In this document: positions 8,593-18,368 of the stretch, one piece after another
Position numbering within the stretch: position 1 is the stretch's first letter
Layout of the letters: the number at the start of each line of letters is the position of its first letter
Source: Dyadobacter sp. CY323
Lineage (GTDB): Bacteria > Bacteroidota > Bacteroidia > Cytophagales > Spirosomataceae
Assembly (NCBI RefSeq): GCF_021390245.1
Contig: NZ_JAJUXH010000002.1
Span: 372,001-436,000, forward strand
Direction: 5' to 3'
Length of the DNA stretch: 64,000 nucleotides
The notes under the pieces: generated by a model
Seen by the model: the letters and a program-made list of their open reading frames with translations, nothing else
What the model was told of the DNA's origin: nothing
The model's database searches: none
Program-made: the position numbers and the translations under genes

Positions 8593-9753
8593 TTACTTGC
8601 CTGCCAGATATTTATTGCGGTAAACACTTGGACTACAACCCTTAGCCTGCCTGAATTGGCGGGCTATATTTTTGCTGTCGTTCAGCCCCATATCCAATGC
8701 GATTTCGAAAACCGACATATCCGTATCAAGCAGCTTTTGGGTGAACTTTTCAATGCGCAGGTTGAAAATGTATTTGTAGATAGGATAACCCGTTATTTCT
8801 AAAAACCGCTTTTCTAATGCCCTGCGCGACAATGGAACTTGCTTTACAACTTCATCGACGTGCAAGTTTTTCTCGATATTCTGATGAATGTATTTCAATG
8901 ATGAAGCAATGTGATCATCGTTCGTGGCATAAATGTCCGTGGAATGCCGGGTGATCACTTGTGACGGTTTTACGATAATGTCATAATAATCCTTCGTTCC
9001 GTTTCTGATCATATGATCCAGCAGCCTGGCCGCATCATAGCCTCCCTTTTCTACATCCAATGCAATACTGGAAAGCGGCGGATCGGACAAATCGCAGATC
9101 ATTTCATCGTTATCGACTCCTAATACCGCAACTTCTTCCGGGATCCGGATTCCCACGGCGCGGCAGGCTTCGGTAATGTGCTGACCCTGGTTATCGTCGC
9201 AGGTCATCAATGCGATCGGTTTGGGGAGTGATTTCAGCCAGCGGCTCAATGAACTTGGCTTATAATACCACAGTTCCGTGGATCTGGCCTTTTTGTGCTC
9301 GAAGTAATGCACTTTATGGCCCTTTGCTTTTAGTCTTTCCTCATAACCTTCCGCCCGTTCCCGCGACCATACAATGTCATTAAACCCGTAAAACGCAAAA
9401 TTGGTAAAGCCTTTTTTCAAAAAATAATCGGCGCCAAGCTCTCCGGCTTCCTGGTATGCGCCGGTAATGTTTGGTATTTCTGTAAAACGCTCCTTAAAAT
9501 CCTGCGCGATCACCGGAATTTCCGCTTTCAGTATTTTATCAATTTCCTTGTTGTAAAGCTGACCGACTATACCGTCCGCCCCCCACTCCAGGGCCCATTT
9601 CAAAATCCCGTCGATACCAATCGTCTCCCGGTGGAAAAGCGGCATCCGGCAGAAAATCCACGGCCCGAACTCCCTGGAATACGCATTAATCCCTTTCATC
9701 AGGCTCTTACTATATTCTTCGGCAAAGTCAAGAAGGAGAATGATTTTGTGCAT
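8593..9753 (-). CDS. XylR-like transcriptional regulator (sugar-binding domain + AraC HTH)
   Basis: A 386-residue regulator with a LacI/periplasmic-binding-like sensor domain (about 1-270, with MHKIILLLDFAEEYSKSLMKGI, GADGIVGQLYN, ALMTCDDNQGQHITEACR, VAVLGVDNDEMICDLSDPPLSSI) and a C-terminal AraC-type double HTH (about 285-386, LHVDEVVKQVPLSRRALEKRF, IEKFTQKLLDTDMSVFEIALDMGL). This is the architecture of XylR. E. coli XylR responds to xylose, but the genes here are amino-sugar genes, so the effector is probably a different sugar. It is the last gene of a leftward series (hexosaminidase, ROK kinase, transporter, regulator) and probably controls that operon. Its stop abuts the stop of the convergent M13 peptidase gene. 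Confidence 0.9.
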   Translation of the reverse strand: MHKIILLLDFAEEYSKSLMKGINAYSREFGPWIFCRMPLFHRETIGIDGILKWALEWGADGIVGQLYNKEIDKILKAEIPVIAQDFKERFTEIPNITGAYQEAGELGADYFLKKGFTNFAFYGFNDIVWSRERAEGYEERLKAKGHKVHYFEHKKARSTELWYYKPSSLSRWLKSLPKPIALMTCDDNQGQHITEACRAVGIRIPEEVAVLGVDNDEMICDLSDPPLSSIALDVEKGGYDAARLLDHMIRNGTKDYYDIIVKPSQVITRHSTDIYATNDDHIASSLKYIHQNIEKNLHVDEVVKQVPLSRRALEKRFLEITGYPIYKYIFNLRIEKFTQKLLDTDMSVFEIALDMGLNDSKNIARQFRQAKGCSPSVYRNKYLAGK

Positions 9754-9756
9754 GGG

Positions 9757-9841
9757 TTTTAGCTGTTAGCTGCTAGCTTTTAGCTGTTGGTTTTAGTAGT
9801 TAGCCAAAAAAGCTAACGGCTAATCGCTAATCGCTAATAGC
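9757..9841. repeat. TAGC-rich inverted/tandem repeat between transporter and regulator genes
   Basis: The left half repeats units like TTAGCTGTTAGC and the right half repeats CGCTAAT/GCTAAC, their near-complement, so the 85-nt gap can fold into a long imperfect hairpin. A clean inner hairpin is GTTAGC (9799-9804) with GCTAAC (9812-9817). It fills the whole gap between two genes of one operon. Confidence 0.6.
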
Positions 9842-11092
9842 TCAATCAAAAATATCTTTCAAGCTGGTGATCCTCTCATTAGTGATCAATGGCTTTGCCC
9901 AGATTCCAATGCTGAGAATATAACCCAGCGGCAGCAAAAGAAACAACATAGCTAGCTGCAATCCAAAGAGTTCGCCCAATCCGCCTACGATTAATGGCAC
10001 GACCGCTCCTCCCGCAATGCCCGCGCAGAGAATGCCTGAGAATGTGCCATGATGACGCGGAACAGAATTTAATGCCAGTGAAAAAATGACTGAATACATG
10101 ACCGACGCAAAAAAACCAGTGATAGGAAATGCTTGCAATGCAATGTCTTTGGAGCCAAACAAGGCAGCAAGCAATGATATGACTGCACCTGCCGTGAAGA
10201 AAACCAACACTTTCCGGCTATCAAGAAGTTTTAATAATATCAGACCTAAAAAGCAGCCTATCGTCAGTAATCCCCAGAAATAGGAGATTACGGATGCTCC
10301 GGTTGTCGCCGGGTCAACATTGTGATAGGTTTGTAAAAACTGAGAGATCCAGTTGGCGATTCCCTGTTCAGTACCCACGTAAGCAAAAATACCGAGGAAA
10401 AACAGCCAGACGTACCGGTTAGCGGCCAGTTCCTTAAATGACTTACCGACATCGATCCGCTCCTCTTCCAGCAGTTCCACTTTCGGAAATTTCACCGCTG
10501 AAGTAACCACGACCATTGCCAAGGCGATGATTGCAAAAACCCAATACAATGAAATCCATTCAAGGTTTTCAGGTACCAATCCATCTAATATCCCTATCAA
10601 AAACCCTGATTTTCTGGAATGTACATTTGCTACGAGGTAACTGTAAAGTAAAGGACTTAGAAAGGATGCTGCGCCGAAAAACAGCTGCGCCAGCACCGAG
10701 AAGAATGCAAATTTCTCCTCGCCCCCCGCCACCCTCAGTAATGGATTGATCACGACCTGCAACATCGCCATGCCGATGCCAATGAGAAAAAGCGAAGATA
10801 ATGCAATGGAAAAACTGGGAATCAATGCGAATATTAAGGCTCCCGCAAAGGCCAGTATAAACGCCAGGATTAGCATTTTCTTCTCTCCATATTGCTCCAC
10901 CATTAAACCCGCAGGAATGGACATGACGCCATACGCAACAAAAAAAGCAAATGGAAGGAAGCCGGCCAGCCCGATGCTCAGATCGAAACTTTTAACGATG
11001 TCGGGGATAATGGGACCAAGGATGTTGGTCAGAAAGGAAATAACGAAGAATATGAGAAGGATCAGAATGACAATAAATATATTTCTCTGCAT
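9842..11092 (-). CDS. MFS sugar transporter (FucP/GlcP/NagP-like)
   Basis: A 416-residue, 12-TM major facilitator protein. The layout fits the FGHS-type sugar/H+ symporters: TM1 with FFVISFLTNILGPIIPDI, the GVMSIPAGLMVEQYGEKKMLILAF loop 2-3 motif, GIGMAMLQVVINPLLRVAGGEEK (the NPLLRxxGGxEK motif typical of FucP/NagP-like carriers) and YVGTEQGIANWISQFL (the E-G-W segment). Embedded between a ROK kinase and a XylR-like regulator, and downstream of a GH20 hexosaminidase, it most likely imports N-acetylglucosamine or a related amino sugar across the inner membrane. Substrate is inferred from context only. Confidence 0.9.
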   Translation of the reverse strand: MQRNIFIVILILLIFFVISFLTNILGPIIPDIVKSFDLSIGLAGFLPFAFFVAYGVMSIPAGLMVEQYGEKKMLILAFILAFAGALIFALIPSFSIALSSLFLIGIGMAMLQVVINPLLRVAGGEEKFAFFSVLAQLFFGAASFLSPLLYSYLVANVHSRKSGFLIGILDGLVPENLEWISLYWVFAIIALAMVVVTSAVKFPKVELLEEERIDVGKSFKELAANRYVWLFFLGIFAYVGTEQGIANWISQFLQTYHNVDPATTGASVISYFWGLLTIGCFLGLILLKLLDSRKVLVFFTAGAVISLLAALFGSKDIALQAFPITGFFASVMYSVIFSLALNSVPRHHGTFSGILCAGIAGGAVVPLIVGGLGELFGLQLAMLFLLLPLGYILSIGIWAKPLITNERITSLKDIFD

Positions 11093-11141
11093 GAGGGTTG
11101 GGTTAGATTCGGAACCTAATTTAATCTTTATTCACTGGTTC

Positions 11142-11972
11142 TCAAACGTCCAATAATGCCGCAGCACCCAGCAAAGCGATATTCTCGTTTTCAGAAAGTA
11201 GCAAAGTCAGTCGTTTAACCGATTCGGGATACGCAAAATCTTTAAGGCTTTTCAACATACTTTCCTGGAAAAAACGATTGGCTTTTGCAATGGAACCTCC
11301 CAGCACGATCGCTTCCGGATCATACGTATATAAGATCGCCTTGATCACCGCGCCGAGGTGAGCGCCGAACTCTCCCCACACTTCTATTGCCTTAGCATTT
11401 CCATTTAATGCGGCGAGATGTGCGTCATACGCATTGATACCCAGTGAATCCTCAAAAAAGCGGTTACAAACATAATTTTCCAGGATCGAATCCTTGTAAG
11501 GCAGCATCCCTATCTCCCCCGCCCCGCAGTTATTTCCAGCATGCAGATGGTTGTTGATGATAATGCCTGATCCTAATCCTGTCCCGATGGCCATACCGAT
11601 CACCGAACGGTATTTTTTTGCCAGACCAAACCGATGTTCTCCCAAAATGAAACAATTGACGTCATTATTGATCGACACCGGCAAATTGAACTCACTCTCA
11701 ACGATGTCTTTCAGCGCAACTTCCTCCCACGAAGGAATATTCATTACATTATAAACAATCCCTTTGTTTACATCCACCACCGACGGAACCCCGATTCCGA
11801 TCCCTTTCACCGGATGCTTGGTAAATGGCCGGATCAGCTCGATAAGCTGATCCAGCGTCGAGGATAATGAGTCTTTGTTTTCAAGAAGCGTTTTATTCTG
11901 CCAGGTTATAAACCCACCCGATTCAATCCCGGCGCGCATATTCGTGCCGCCGATGTCTACACCTATGTTCAT
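11142..11972 (-). CDS. ROK-family sugar kinase (probable amino-sugar or glucose kinase)
   Basis: A 276-residue ROK kinase. The ATP-phosphate loop is NIGVDIGGTNMRAGI at the N-terminus. The sugar-binding/catalytic segment is SINNDVNCFILGEHRFG (the Asp of NND is the general base), followed by GMAIGTGLGSGIIINNHLHAG and GAGEIGMLPY; the C-terminal adenosine loop is PEAIVLGGSIAKA. The usual ROK zinc motif CxCGxxGCxE is absent, and the zinc-ligand His of EIGH is replaced by Met. It probably phosphorylates the sugar brought in by the adjacent transporter at C6 (glucokinase or GlcNAc kinase activity). It lies 34 nt downstream of the hexosaminidase in the same operon. Confidence 0.9.
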   Translation of the reverse strand: MNIGVDIGGTNMRAGIESGGFITWQNKTLLENKDSLSSTLDQLIELIRPFTKHPVKGIGIGVPSVVDVNKGIVYNVMNIPSWEEVALKDIVESEFNLPVSINNDVNCFILGEHRFGLAKKYRSVIGMAIGTGLGSGIIINNHLHAGNNCGAGEIGMLPYKDSILENYVCNRFFEDSLGINAYDAHLAALNGNAKAIEVWGEFGAHLGAVIKAILYTYDPEAIVLGGSIAKANRFFQESMLKSLKDFAYPESVKRLTLLLSENENIALLGAAALLDV

Positions 11973-12005
11973 TTCGCTTATTGACGTTGAGTATTGTCCG
12001 GTTCT

Positions 12006-14609
12006 TTATTTGGTAGTAATCACGCTGGTGCGGCTCGAACTTCCGGCCAGGTCGAAGCTTTTGAGCTTGATTACACCTGCGACGTTTACCGGCACATTGT
12101 ATATAGGTGACGATGCGGTCGGCTCGGAACCGTCTACGGTGTAGCGAATGGTAAGACCCGGTAAACCGACATTAGCTTTCAGCATACCGTTTTCCACAAC
12201 AGCTCCCGGCAATGGCAAACGGTAGTTGTAGCCGCCATTCAAAAATTTCAACTTTGGTAACTGATTTCGGGCAATGGAATTGGCGAAGAGGTTCCAGCCT
12301 TCCCCGATCATCTTTTTCCGGCTTGCGTCATCCGCCACATTTTCCCATTTACGTTCCGACCAGGCACTTTCCGCAAACCCGAGCAGCTTTGGCAGAATGG
12401 AATATTCCATCATGTCCCGGCCTTTGATCGTCTCACTCCAAAGCTGTGCTTCCACCCCGTACACATTCTTTCTGGCTTCCGGTTTCAACAATTGTTTGCC
12501 GACAAACTCCTCCTTCATCGGTTTGCCCATTGCCGTTTCTTCGGTCGTTTTGAACATATTAAAAGGCGAGAACGTCCACATATCACGGGTATCTACAAAT
12601 CCTGCCCAGTACAAACCCGGCTCTTTCGGATCGTTGTCATAAGACATATCAAAGTAGAAATTCGTCACATTGCAAAGAATAACCTGGTAACCGTCGTTGG
12701 CCATCCGGTTGCCCAGATCGACGTCATATACATTGTTCCAGATGTATGGAAAAACGGGTCGTCCAACGAATTCGGGATTAGATAAATACGCCCCGGCAGG
12801 TGTTTTGGTCAGTGCTACCTCTTCCCAGCCGTGTACTTTCAGGTTTCTTTTTTCAAGTCTTGGCAGAAGCTCGCGTAAGAAGTAAGTCTGCAGACTTTTT
12901 GGGCCATCCAGCTCAGGATGATCTTTCAAAAGCTTATCGATCATCGGCGACTTGGTCCAGACTCCGTCGGCTACTTCATCTCCGCCGGTGTGAAAGGTAT
13001 CCATCGTCAAGCCAGCCTCTTTATACATTTTGGCAAATTCGTCAACCACTTTTTCATAAAAATGATATACCGACTCTCTTCCTACGCAAACGACATTGTT
13101 TTTATAAGCCTGAGCAGACAAATAAACCGATTTGTCCTCCGGGTCGATCAAACGGTATTCATTTGCCTCTTTTTCTTTGCCTTCTTTCATCAAACGCTCA
13201 TACCTGGCTTCCATCGCCTTGATCGCCGCCAGTGCGTGGCCGGGGAAATTCACCTCCGGAATCACCTTAATATGCCGCTCGTTCGCGTATTTCAGGATTT
13301 CGATGAAGTCTGCTTTTTTATAATAACCACTTCCGTGTTTGCCTTTATCATATGCTTTCGGGCCGGAGCCGTAGCTGGGATGTAATGCAGGCGCATTCAT
13401 TCCCGAAGTATGCTGGCGTTGTCCGCCTACTTCCGTCAGCTCAGGCAATCCATCAATTTCAACCCGCCAGCCTTCGTCCTCTGAGGTATAAAAAAGGAAG
13501 TGATTGATCTTGTAAGAAGCCAGCAGGTCAAGTACCCTTTTGATTGATTCTTTGGTCTGAAAATTCCGGCCCACATCCAAATGCATGCTGCGGAAGTGGA
13601 ACCGCGGCGCGTCTTCCACCTGCACATAACCCAGAATTACAGAATCTGCTTTCTTAATATAAGACTCAGTCGGTACCAGTTGCAGCAAACTTTGAACGCC
13701 ATAAAACACACCCGCCGCATCGCTTCCGGTGATCACAACCCCTTTTTGGTCGATACCGAGCTTGTATGCCTCTTTTGCAGTTCCATTCACATGCACCGTT
13801 CCGGTTTTGAGTACGATCGCAGGTGCGTCGGGAGATGTTGCTTGCGGTAATCCTTTTTGTATCGGCAAATCCGCGCCGGTAATGGCCCTCAGTTTTTCGA
13901 TCAAGAGTTTTGCCTCCGTTTCAAGACCTTCCTGATAGAATACACTGGTTTTTCCGGTTAATGTAAATGTGCCGGATAGCGAAGACATTTTTACCGGGCT
14001 TGGAATGATCTTCAGCAGCTGATCCGCTCCCAATGTGGTGAATGCTAGGTTTTCTTTATAACGCGTTTCAGGTGTCGGTATCACCTTCAAGTCCCTCTTT
14101 CCTCGAAGTATCTGTTCTTTTGTAGTAAAAGGTTCAACCGTAAAATCCGCTACCTGAACAATATCCTTTTCCTTCCCATCCTGATCATAAAACACAAAAT
14201 ACAGCCCCATCGGCGCATCCGTTTCTTTAATAATCCCTTCTGTACCTGTATAGGTGATCGTTACCGAATCCCCGGCTGCAAGTTTGAAATCTTTTGCAGC
14301 GACCATCTGGTACCAGTCCCCGTTTATATGCTCGACTACGGCAGGTTGCGGTGTTTTATTTGATTGGATCGGTCGCGGCGACATGTTGAAAAACAGCTTC
14401 CAGTTCGTGCCATCCAATGCAAAATTGCTTCCATTTTTAATTGTAAATTTTGCTTCAAAACTTCCGTCCGGCTCGATGAAGTTACTTACCAGCTTCCACG
14501 AAATGCCGATCTTCTCAGCTTGTTCTTTGGAGATTTCCCCGGATTTGCCGCAACTGAACAAGAATATTAAACAGAGAACGCAGAGCTGAAAATGAACCGA
14601 TCTTTTCAT
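12006..14609 (-). CDS. GH20 beta-N-acetylhexosaminidase lipoprotein
   Basis: An 867-residue exo-hexosaminidase that releases terminal GlcNAc/GalNAc. Domains in order: lipoprotein signal (MKRSVHFQLCVLCLIFLFSCGKS), N-terminal chitobiase carbohydrate-binding beta domain (about 30-150), GH20b domain (about 195-310), the GH20 TIM barrel (about 325-760) with the catalytic pair Asp544-Glu545 in HTGGDEVADGVW, and a C-terminal chitobiase-type domain (GLTIRYTVDGSEPTASSPIY). The start is set at ATG 14609, which gives an immediate lipobox; a longer in-frame start at 14660 would bury the signal sequence. It is the first gene of the leftward operon, and its lipid anchor places it in the envelope next to the transporter's supply route. 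Confidence 0.93.
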   Translation of the reverse strand: MKRSVHFQLCVLCLIFLFSCGKSGEISKEQAEKIGISWKLVSNFIEPDGSFEAKFTIKNGSNFALDGTNWKLFFNMSPRPIQSNKTPQPAVVEHINGDWYQMVAAKDFKLAAGDSVTITYTGTEGIIKETDAPMGLYFVFYDQDGKEKDIVQVADFTVEPFTTKEQILRGKRDLKVIPTPETRYKENLAFTTLGADQLLKIIPSPVKMSSLSGTFTLTGKTSVFYQEGLETEAKLLIEKLRAITGADLPIQKGLPQATSPDAPAIVLKTGTVHVNGTAKEAYKLGIDQKGVVITGSDAAGVFYGVQSLLQLVPTESYIKKADSVILGYVQVEDAPRFHFRSMHLDVGRNFQTKESIKRVLDLLASYKINHFLFYTSEDEGWRVEIDGLPELTEVGGQRQHTSGMNAPALHPSYGSGPKAYDKGKHGSGYYKKADFIEILKYANERHIKVIPEVNFPGHALAAIKAMEARYERLMKEGKEKEANEYRLIDPEDKSVYLSAQAYKNNVVCVGRESVYHFYEKVVDEFAKMYKEAGLTMDTFHTGGDEVADGVWTKSPMIDKLLKDHPELDGPKSLQTYFLRELLPRLEKRNLKVHGWEEVALTKTPAGAYLSNPEFVGRPVFPYIWNNVYDVDLGNRMANDGYQVILCNVTNFYFDMSYDNDPKEPGLYWAGFVDTRDMWTFSPFNMFKTTEETAMGKPMKEEFVGKQLLKPEARKNVYGVEAQLWSETIKGRDMMEYSILPKLLGFAESAWSERKWENVADDASRKKMIGEGWNLFANSIARNQLPKLKFLNGGYNYRLPLPGAVVENGMLKANVGLPGLTIRYTVDGSEPTASSPIYNVPVNVAGVIKLKSFDLAGSSSRTSVITTK

Positions 14610-14806
14610 ATAAGTATAAGAAGACAAAAGTGTTTTGAATGCCCCCGGCGAATGCTTCAAGATCCGGCCGGAGCGCGTTAGTAATACTGATAAGTCGGCA
14701 AAATATACTAGTCGCGGCGAATAACCATCGGAAGAATTTAATTAATTCAAAAGTCAGTAGCCTTTCCAAATCTTTCACCCGTATTTAAGCCTTAAACAAC
14801 TTACTG

Positions 14807-15913
14807 GTGGAAAATCAATCGGGCAAATTTTCGAGGTTGCTTTCTCTGGATGCCCTGCGCGGCTTCACAATTGCGGCTATGATCATGGTTAATTTTCCTG
14901 GTAACGAGGAGTTCGTGTTCCCTACCCTTCGCCACACCAAATGGAACGGACTCACATTTACCGACCTCATCGCCCCCACCTTCCTGTATATCGTCGGCGT
15001 TTCCATTGCGATCGCGTACTCAAAAAGACTGTCCGATGGCGGGCCCAAAGGAGATCTTTACAAAAAAATCATCATCCGTTCTTTGAAGATATTCGCGGTC
15101 GGGATGTTCCTCAACTTGATACCGCATTTCAATTTTTCAGACCTCCGGTACACCGGTACGCTCCACCGCATTGCGATCGTATTTCTGGTTTGCGCGATCT
15201 TATACCTCAACTCCACCTGGAAACAACAGGCCATTCTGGGAATCTCTATCCTGGTTTGTTATTGGTTAGCACTGGTTTTGATCCCAACTCCCGGACTGGG
15301 AAAAGTTATGTTAGAGCCCGGACAGAACCTCGCCGCCTGGGTGGATCAGCAATATCTGCCCGGAAAAATGTGGCAGGGTACCTGGGATCCCGAAGGTATT
15401 TTGAGCACATTTCCTTCCATTGTCACCGGCATCACAGGAATGCTGGCCGGGAGATTAATGTTGAGATCATTGACGCCAATTGAAAAAAGCAATTACCTGA
15501 TGTCCACCGGCTTGTTTTCAGCTGCGGCGGGATATTTCTGGGGACTGGCGTTTCCGGTCAATGAAAACTTGTGGACGAGCTCATTTGTACTCGTCACTTC
15601 CGGATTTGCTTCCATGCTTTTCGGCACGTTGTATTTTATCATGGATATAAAAGGCAGAAAAAGAGGAACTGCACCCGGGATTATCTTCGGAGCAAATGCC
15701 ATTACCGTGTATGTGCTCGCCGACATTTTCGCCCTGTTTTTTTATCAGTTCGAAATCAATGGTCAGACTCCTAATCAGATCACCGTGAATGTATTATGGG
15801 GAGCTGGCTTCGATCCCCGGCTGGCCAGTATGCTATATGCAGTATTTTTTGTGTGCATCAACTTTATACCTGCATACATGCTTTACAAAAAGAAGATTTT
15901 TATCAAGCTTTAA
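14807..15913 (+). CDS. NagX/HGSNAT-like membrane acyltransferase (DUF5009-type)
   Basis: A 368-residue polytopic membrane protein of the heparan-alpha-glucosaminide N-acetyltransferase-like family. It shows the opening LLSLDALRGFTIAAMIMVNFPG (the SLDxLRG motif), TDLIAPTFLYIVGVSIAIAY, and TLHRIAIVFLVCAILYL with a conserved His, plus about ten hydrophobic spans. The start is GTG 14807: an in-frame TAA lies 18 nt upstream and no ATG precedes the conserved motif. In several bacteria such proteins (called NagX) are encoded with GlcNAc genes and are thought to act on amino sugars at the inner membrane. It is the first gene of an operon divergent from the hexosaminidase operon; the 197-nt gap between the two starts probably holds both promoters. 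Confidence 0.88.
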   Translation: MENQSGKFSRLLSLDALRGFTIAAMIMVNFPGNEEFVFPTLRHTKWNGLTFTDLIAPTFLYIVGVSIAIAYSKRLSDGGPKGDLYKKIIIRSLKIFAVGMFLNLIPHFNFSDLRYTGTLHRIAIVFLVCAILYLNSTWKQQAILGISILVCYWLALVLIPTPGLGKVMLEPGQNLAAWVDQQYLPGKMWQGTWDPEGILSTFPSIVTGITGMLAGRLMLRSLTPIEKSNYLMSTGLFSAAAGYFWGLAFPVNENLWTSSFVLVTSGFASMLFGTLYFIMDIKGRKRGTAPGIIFGANAITVYVLADIFALFFYQFEINGQTPNQITVNVLWGAGFDPRLASMLYAVFFVCINFIPAYMLYKKKIFIKL

Positions 15914-15927
15914 TTCATAACTATTTC

Positions 15928-18351
15928 ATGATTTCAGCAAAGCAGCTCGGCCTGTTGTTATGCATTTGGGTCATGCAGGCAAACCCCGTTTGCGCCCAAT
16001 CCATTGATTTCTCAAAACCCGGCATTTACCTCGCAACGACGGACAAAAATGTGTTGCTGAGAAGTGTTGAAATACTGCAATCAGAAATAGACAAACGGAC
16101 CGGCATTAAAATCCCGATCCTGAAACGTCTCCCGAAAGCCGGACAAACCATTATCATTTCCACGGAAAAAGACATTTCAAAACTGCCCGAAAACTACCGG
16201 GCTGCATTGTCTCAGCTTCCGAAAGTCGAGGCCGAAGGCTTGCAAGTCTTGTTTATCAAGAAAAGCAATACGATTATAATTAATGGAAAAGATGCACGCG
16301 GCATCTTCTACGGCGTTGGGCGCCTGCTGCGAAATCTCGAAATGAAAACCGGCAGCATTAAGATCCCCGAAGATCTCGCCATTTCCACCAGCCCTAAATA
16401 TCCGGTGCGCGGGCATCAGCTTGGATATCGTCCCAAAACCAATGCGTATGATGCATTTACGGTTGCGCAGTTTGACCAGTACATCCGCGAACTCGCATTA
16501 TTCGGCGCGAATACCATTGAAATACTTCCCCCGCGGACGGACGACGATTCTACCAGCCGACACATGAAAATCCCCGCCGCGCAGATGATCGTCGAACAAT
16601 CGCGGATCTGCAAATCGTACGGACTGGACGTTTCGATGTGGTATCCGAACATGGGGAAAGATTACATTCACGCCGATTCCATTCAGAAGGAATTGCGGGA
16701 ACGAGAATTGGTTTTTGCCAGTCTGCCCAAGTTAAATGCGGTTTTTGTTCCGGCTGGCGATCCGGGAGAACTGGAACCCGACGTACTGTTTGCGTGGCTC
16801 GCCAAAGAAGCCGAAGTTTTACATAAGTATCATCCAAATGCTAAAATCTGGGTTTCGCCTCAGGTTTTCAGGCCCACTCAACATTGGTTTGATAGTTTCT
16901 TTAGTCATGCAAATAAAGAATATCCCTGGTTTGGCGGCGTCGTTTTTGGTCCGTGGGTAAAAATTCCTGTGCCCAAAATCCGCGAGTTGCTGAAACCTTC
17001 CATCCCGATCCGGCATTATCCCGACATTACCCATAATTACAGTTCCCAGTACCCCGTTCCGCACTGAGACCTTGCATTTGCGGTGACGCTCGGCCGGGAA
17101 AGCATTAACCCACGCCCATTTGACGAAAAAGCCATTCACAATGCGCTCGACGAGTATGGGATCGGAAGTGTGAGCTACTCGGAAGGTACCAATGATGATG
17201 TCAACAAATTCGTATGGAGTGACCAGGATTGGGACCCGGAAATGCCGGTCATGCAAACACTGAGAGAATATTCAAGACTTTTCCTCGGCCCGGACTATAC
17301 AGAATCCATCGCGCAGGGTTTGGTATCATTGGAAAAGAACTGGAAAGGCGAGCTAATCAGCAACGACGGGGTTGATGTCACCTTAAGACAATGGCAGACG
17401 ATGGAGAAAGTTGCCCCACTGAAAATCCTGCAAAATCCAAGATTCCAAATGGGACTGATCCGTGCCTACTTCGACGCATACACCCGGCAGCGGCTCATCT
17501 ACGAAACTGCATTGGAACGAAAGGCGCGGGAGATTTTAGGTGGAGCTGCCAAATCCGGCTCTTTAAATGCGATTTCAAAAGCCCGGCAGGAACTAGAAAA
17601 GGGCTGGAAAGAACCGATCTTCCCCGACTATCAAACCAAATGCCAAAACCTCGCCGATTCATTATACAAAAGCATTGGTGCGCAGCTGACCATGAAAAAG
17701 CACGGAGCGATGTCAGGCCGCGGCAACTTTATGGATTTGATCAACATGCCGCTCAACGACTCCCCCTGGCTGCTCGACCAGCTGCAAAGCATTGATAAGC
17801 TGGATAATGAGACCGAGAAACTGAAACAAATCGACCAGATGCTACACCGGACAGATCCCGGCCCGGGTGGGTTTTACGATCATTTTGGCGATCCTGAAAG
17901 TTGGTACCGCGTTATTCCCGGGCTTTCGTGGCAGGAAGATCCTGGCAGTTTACAATCGCCACGCATTGGTTTTGGAGTAGGTTTGGTCGGCGAGGAATGG
18001 GTGGACGAAATCCAGGCCACGGGGTTCAAAGGTCAGGTTACGCCGAAAGTGTGGATGAAGCAGGCTAAAACGCTTTACGATCAGCCATTGAAAATACATT
18101 ATGACGAGCTCGACCCAAAAGCCACTTACCGGATCAGGATTTCTTACACGGGCAGGTTTCGGTCACGAATGAAAATGACGACCGACGATGGCTCGGTAAT
18201 CCACGATTTTATCCAGACCGGCGACCAGCCGACGTTTGAATTTAATATCCCGAAACAAGCTCATGCAGACGGGAACATCACATTTATCTGGAACTGCGGA
18301 GAAGGTGAGCGGGGTTCGCAGGTAACCGAAATCTGGCTGATGAAGCAATAA
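15928..18351 (+). pseudogene. Putative secreted glycoside hydrolase interrupted by one in-frame TGA
   Basis: Two open stretches (15928-17064 and 17068-18351) are in the same frame, separated only by TGA 17065-17067 (codon 380). Without it the product would be 807 residues. The first part has a signal peptide (ending ANPVCAQS), a GH20b/GH67-N-like domain (about 25-135, with NGKDARGIFYGVGRLLRNL), and the start of a TIM-barrel-like region (PVRGHQLGYRPKTNAYDAF, GLDVSMWYPNMG). The second part continues the barrel and ends in a beta domain (about 590-807). The stop sits in YPVPH*DLAFAVTLG, where tryptophan (TGG) would be natural. The gene may be a recent pseudogene or contain a base error. It is 14 nt after the acyltransferase gene and 17 nt before the aldolase gene, so it belongs to that operon. 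The exact GH family is not recognised. Confidence 0.85.
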
Positions 18352-18368
18352 TCCGATCTAAAACTATT

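Noticed and set aside
12200..14570. Forward ORFs over the hexosaminidase gene
   Set aside because: All are short antisense frames of the GH20 gene with no family features.
17065..17067. Selenocysteine at the in-frame TGA
   Set aside because: The context fits Trp (PHxDLAF), no SECIS-like hairpin is evident just downstream, and the fold gives no reason for Sec.
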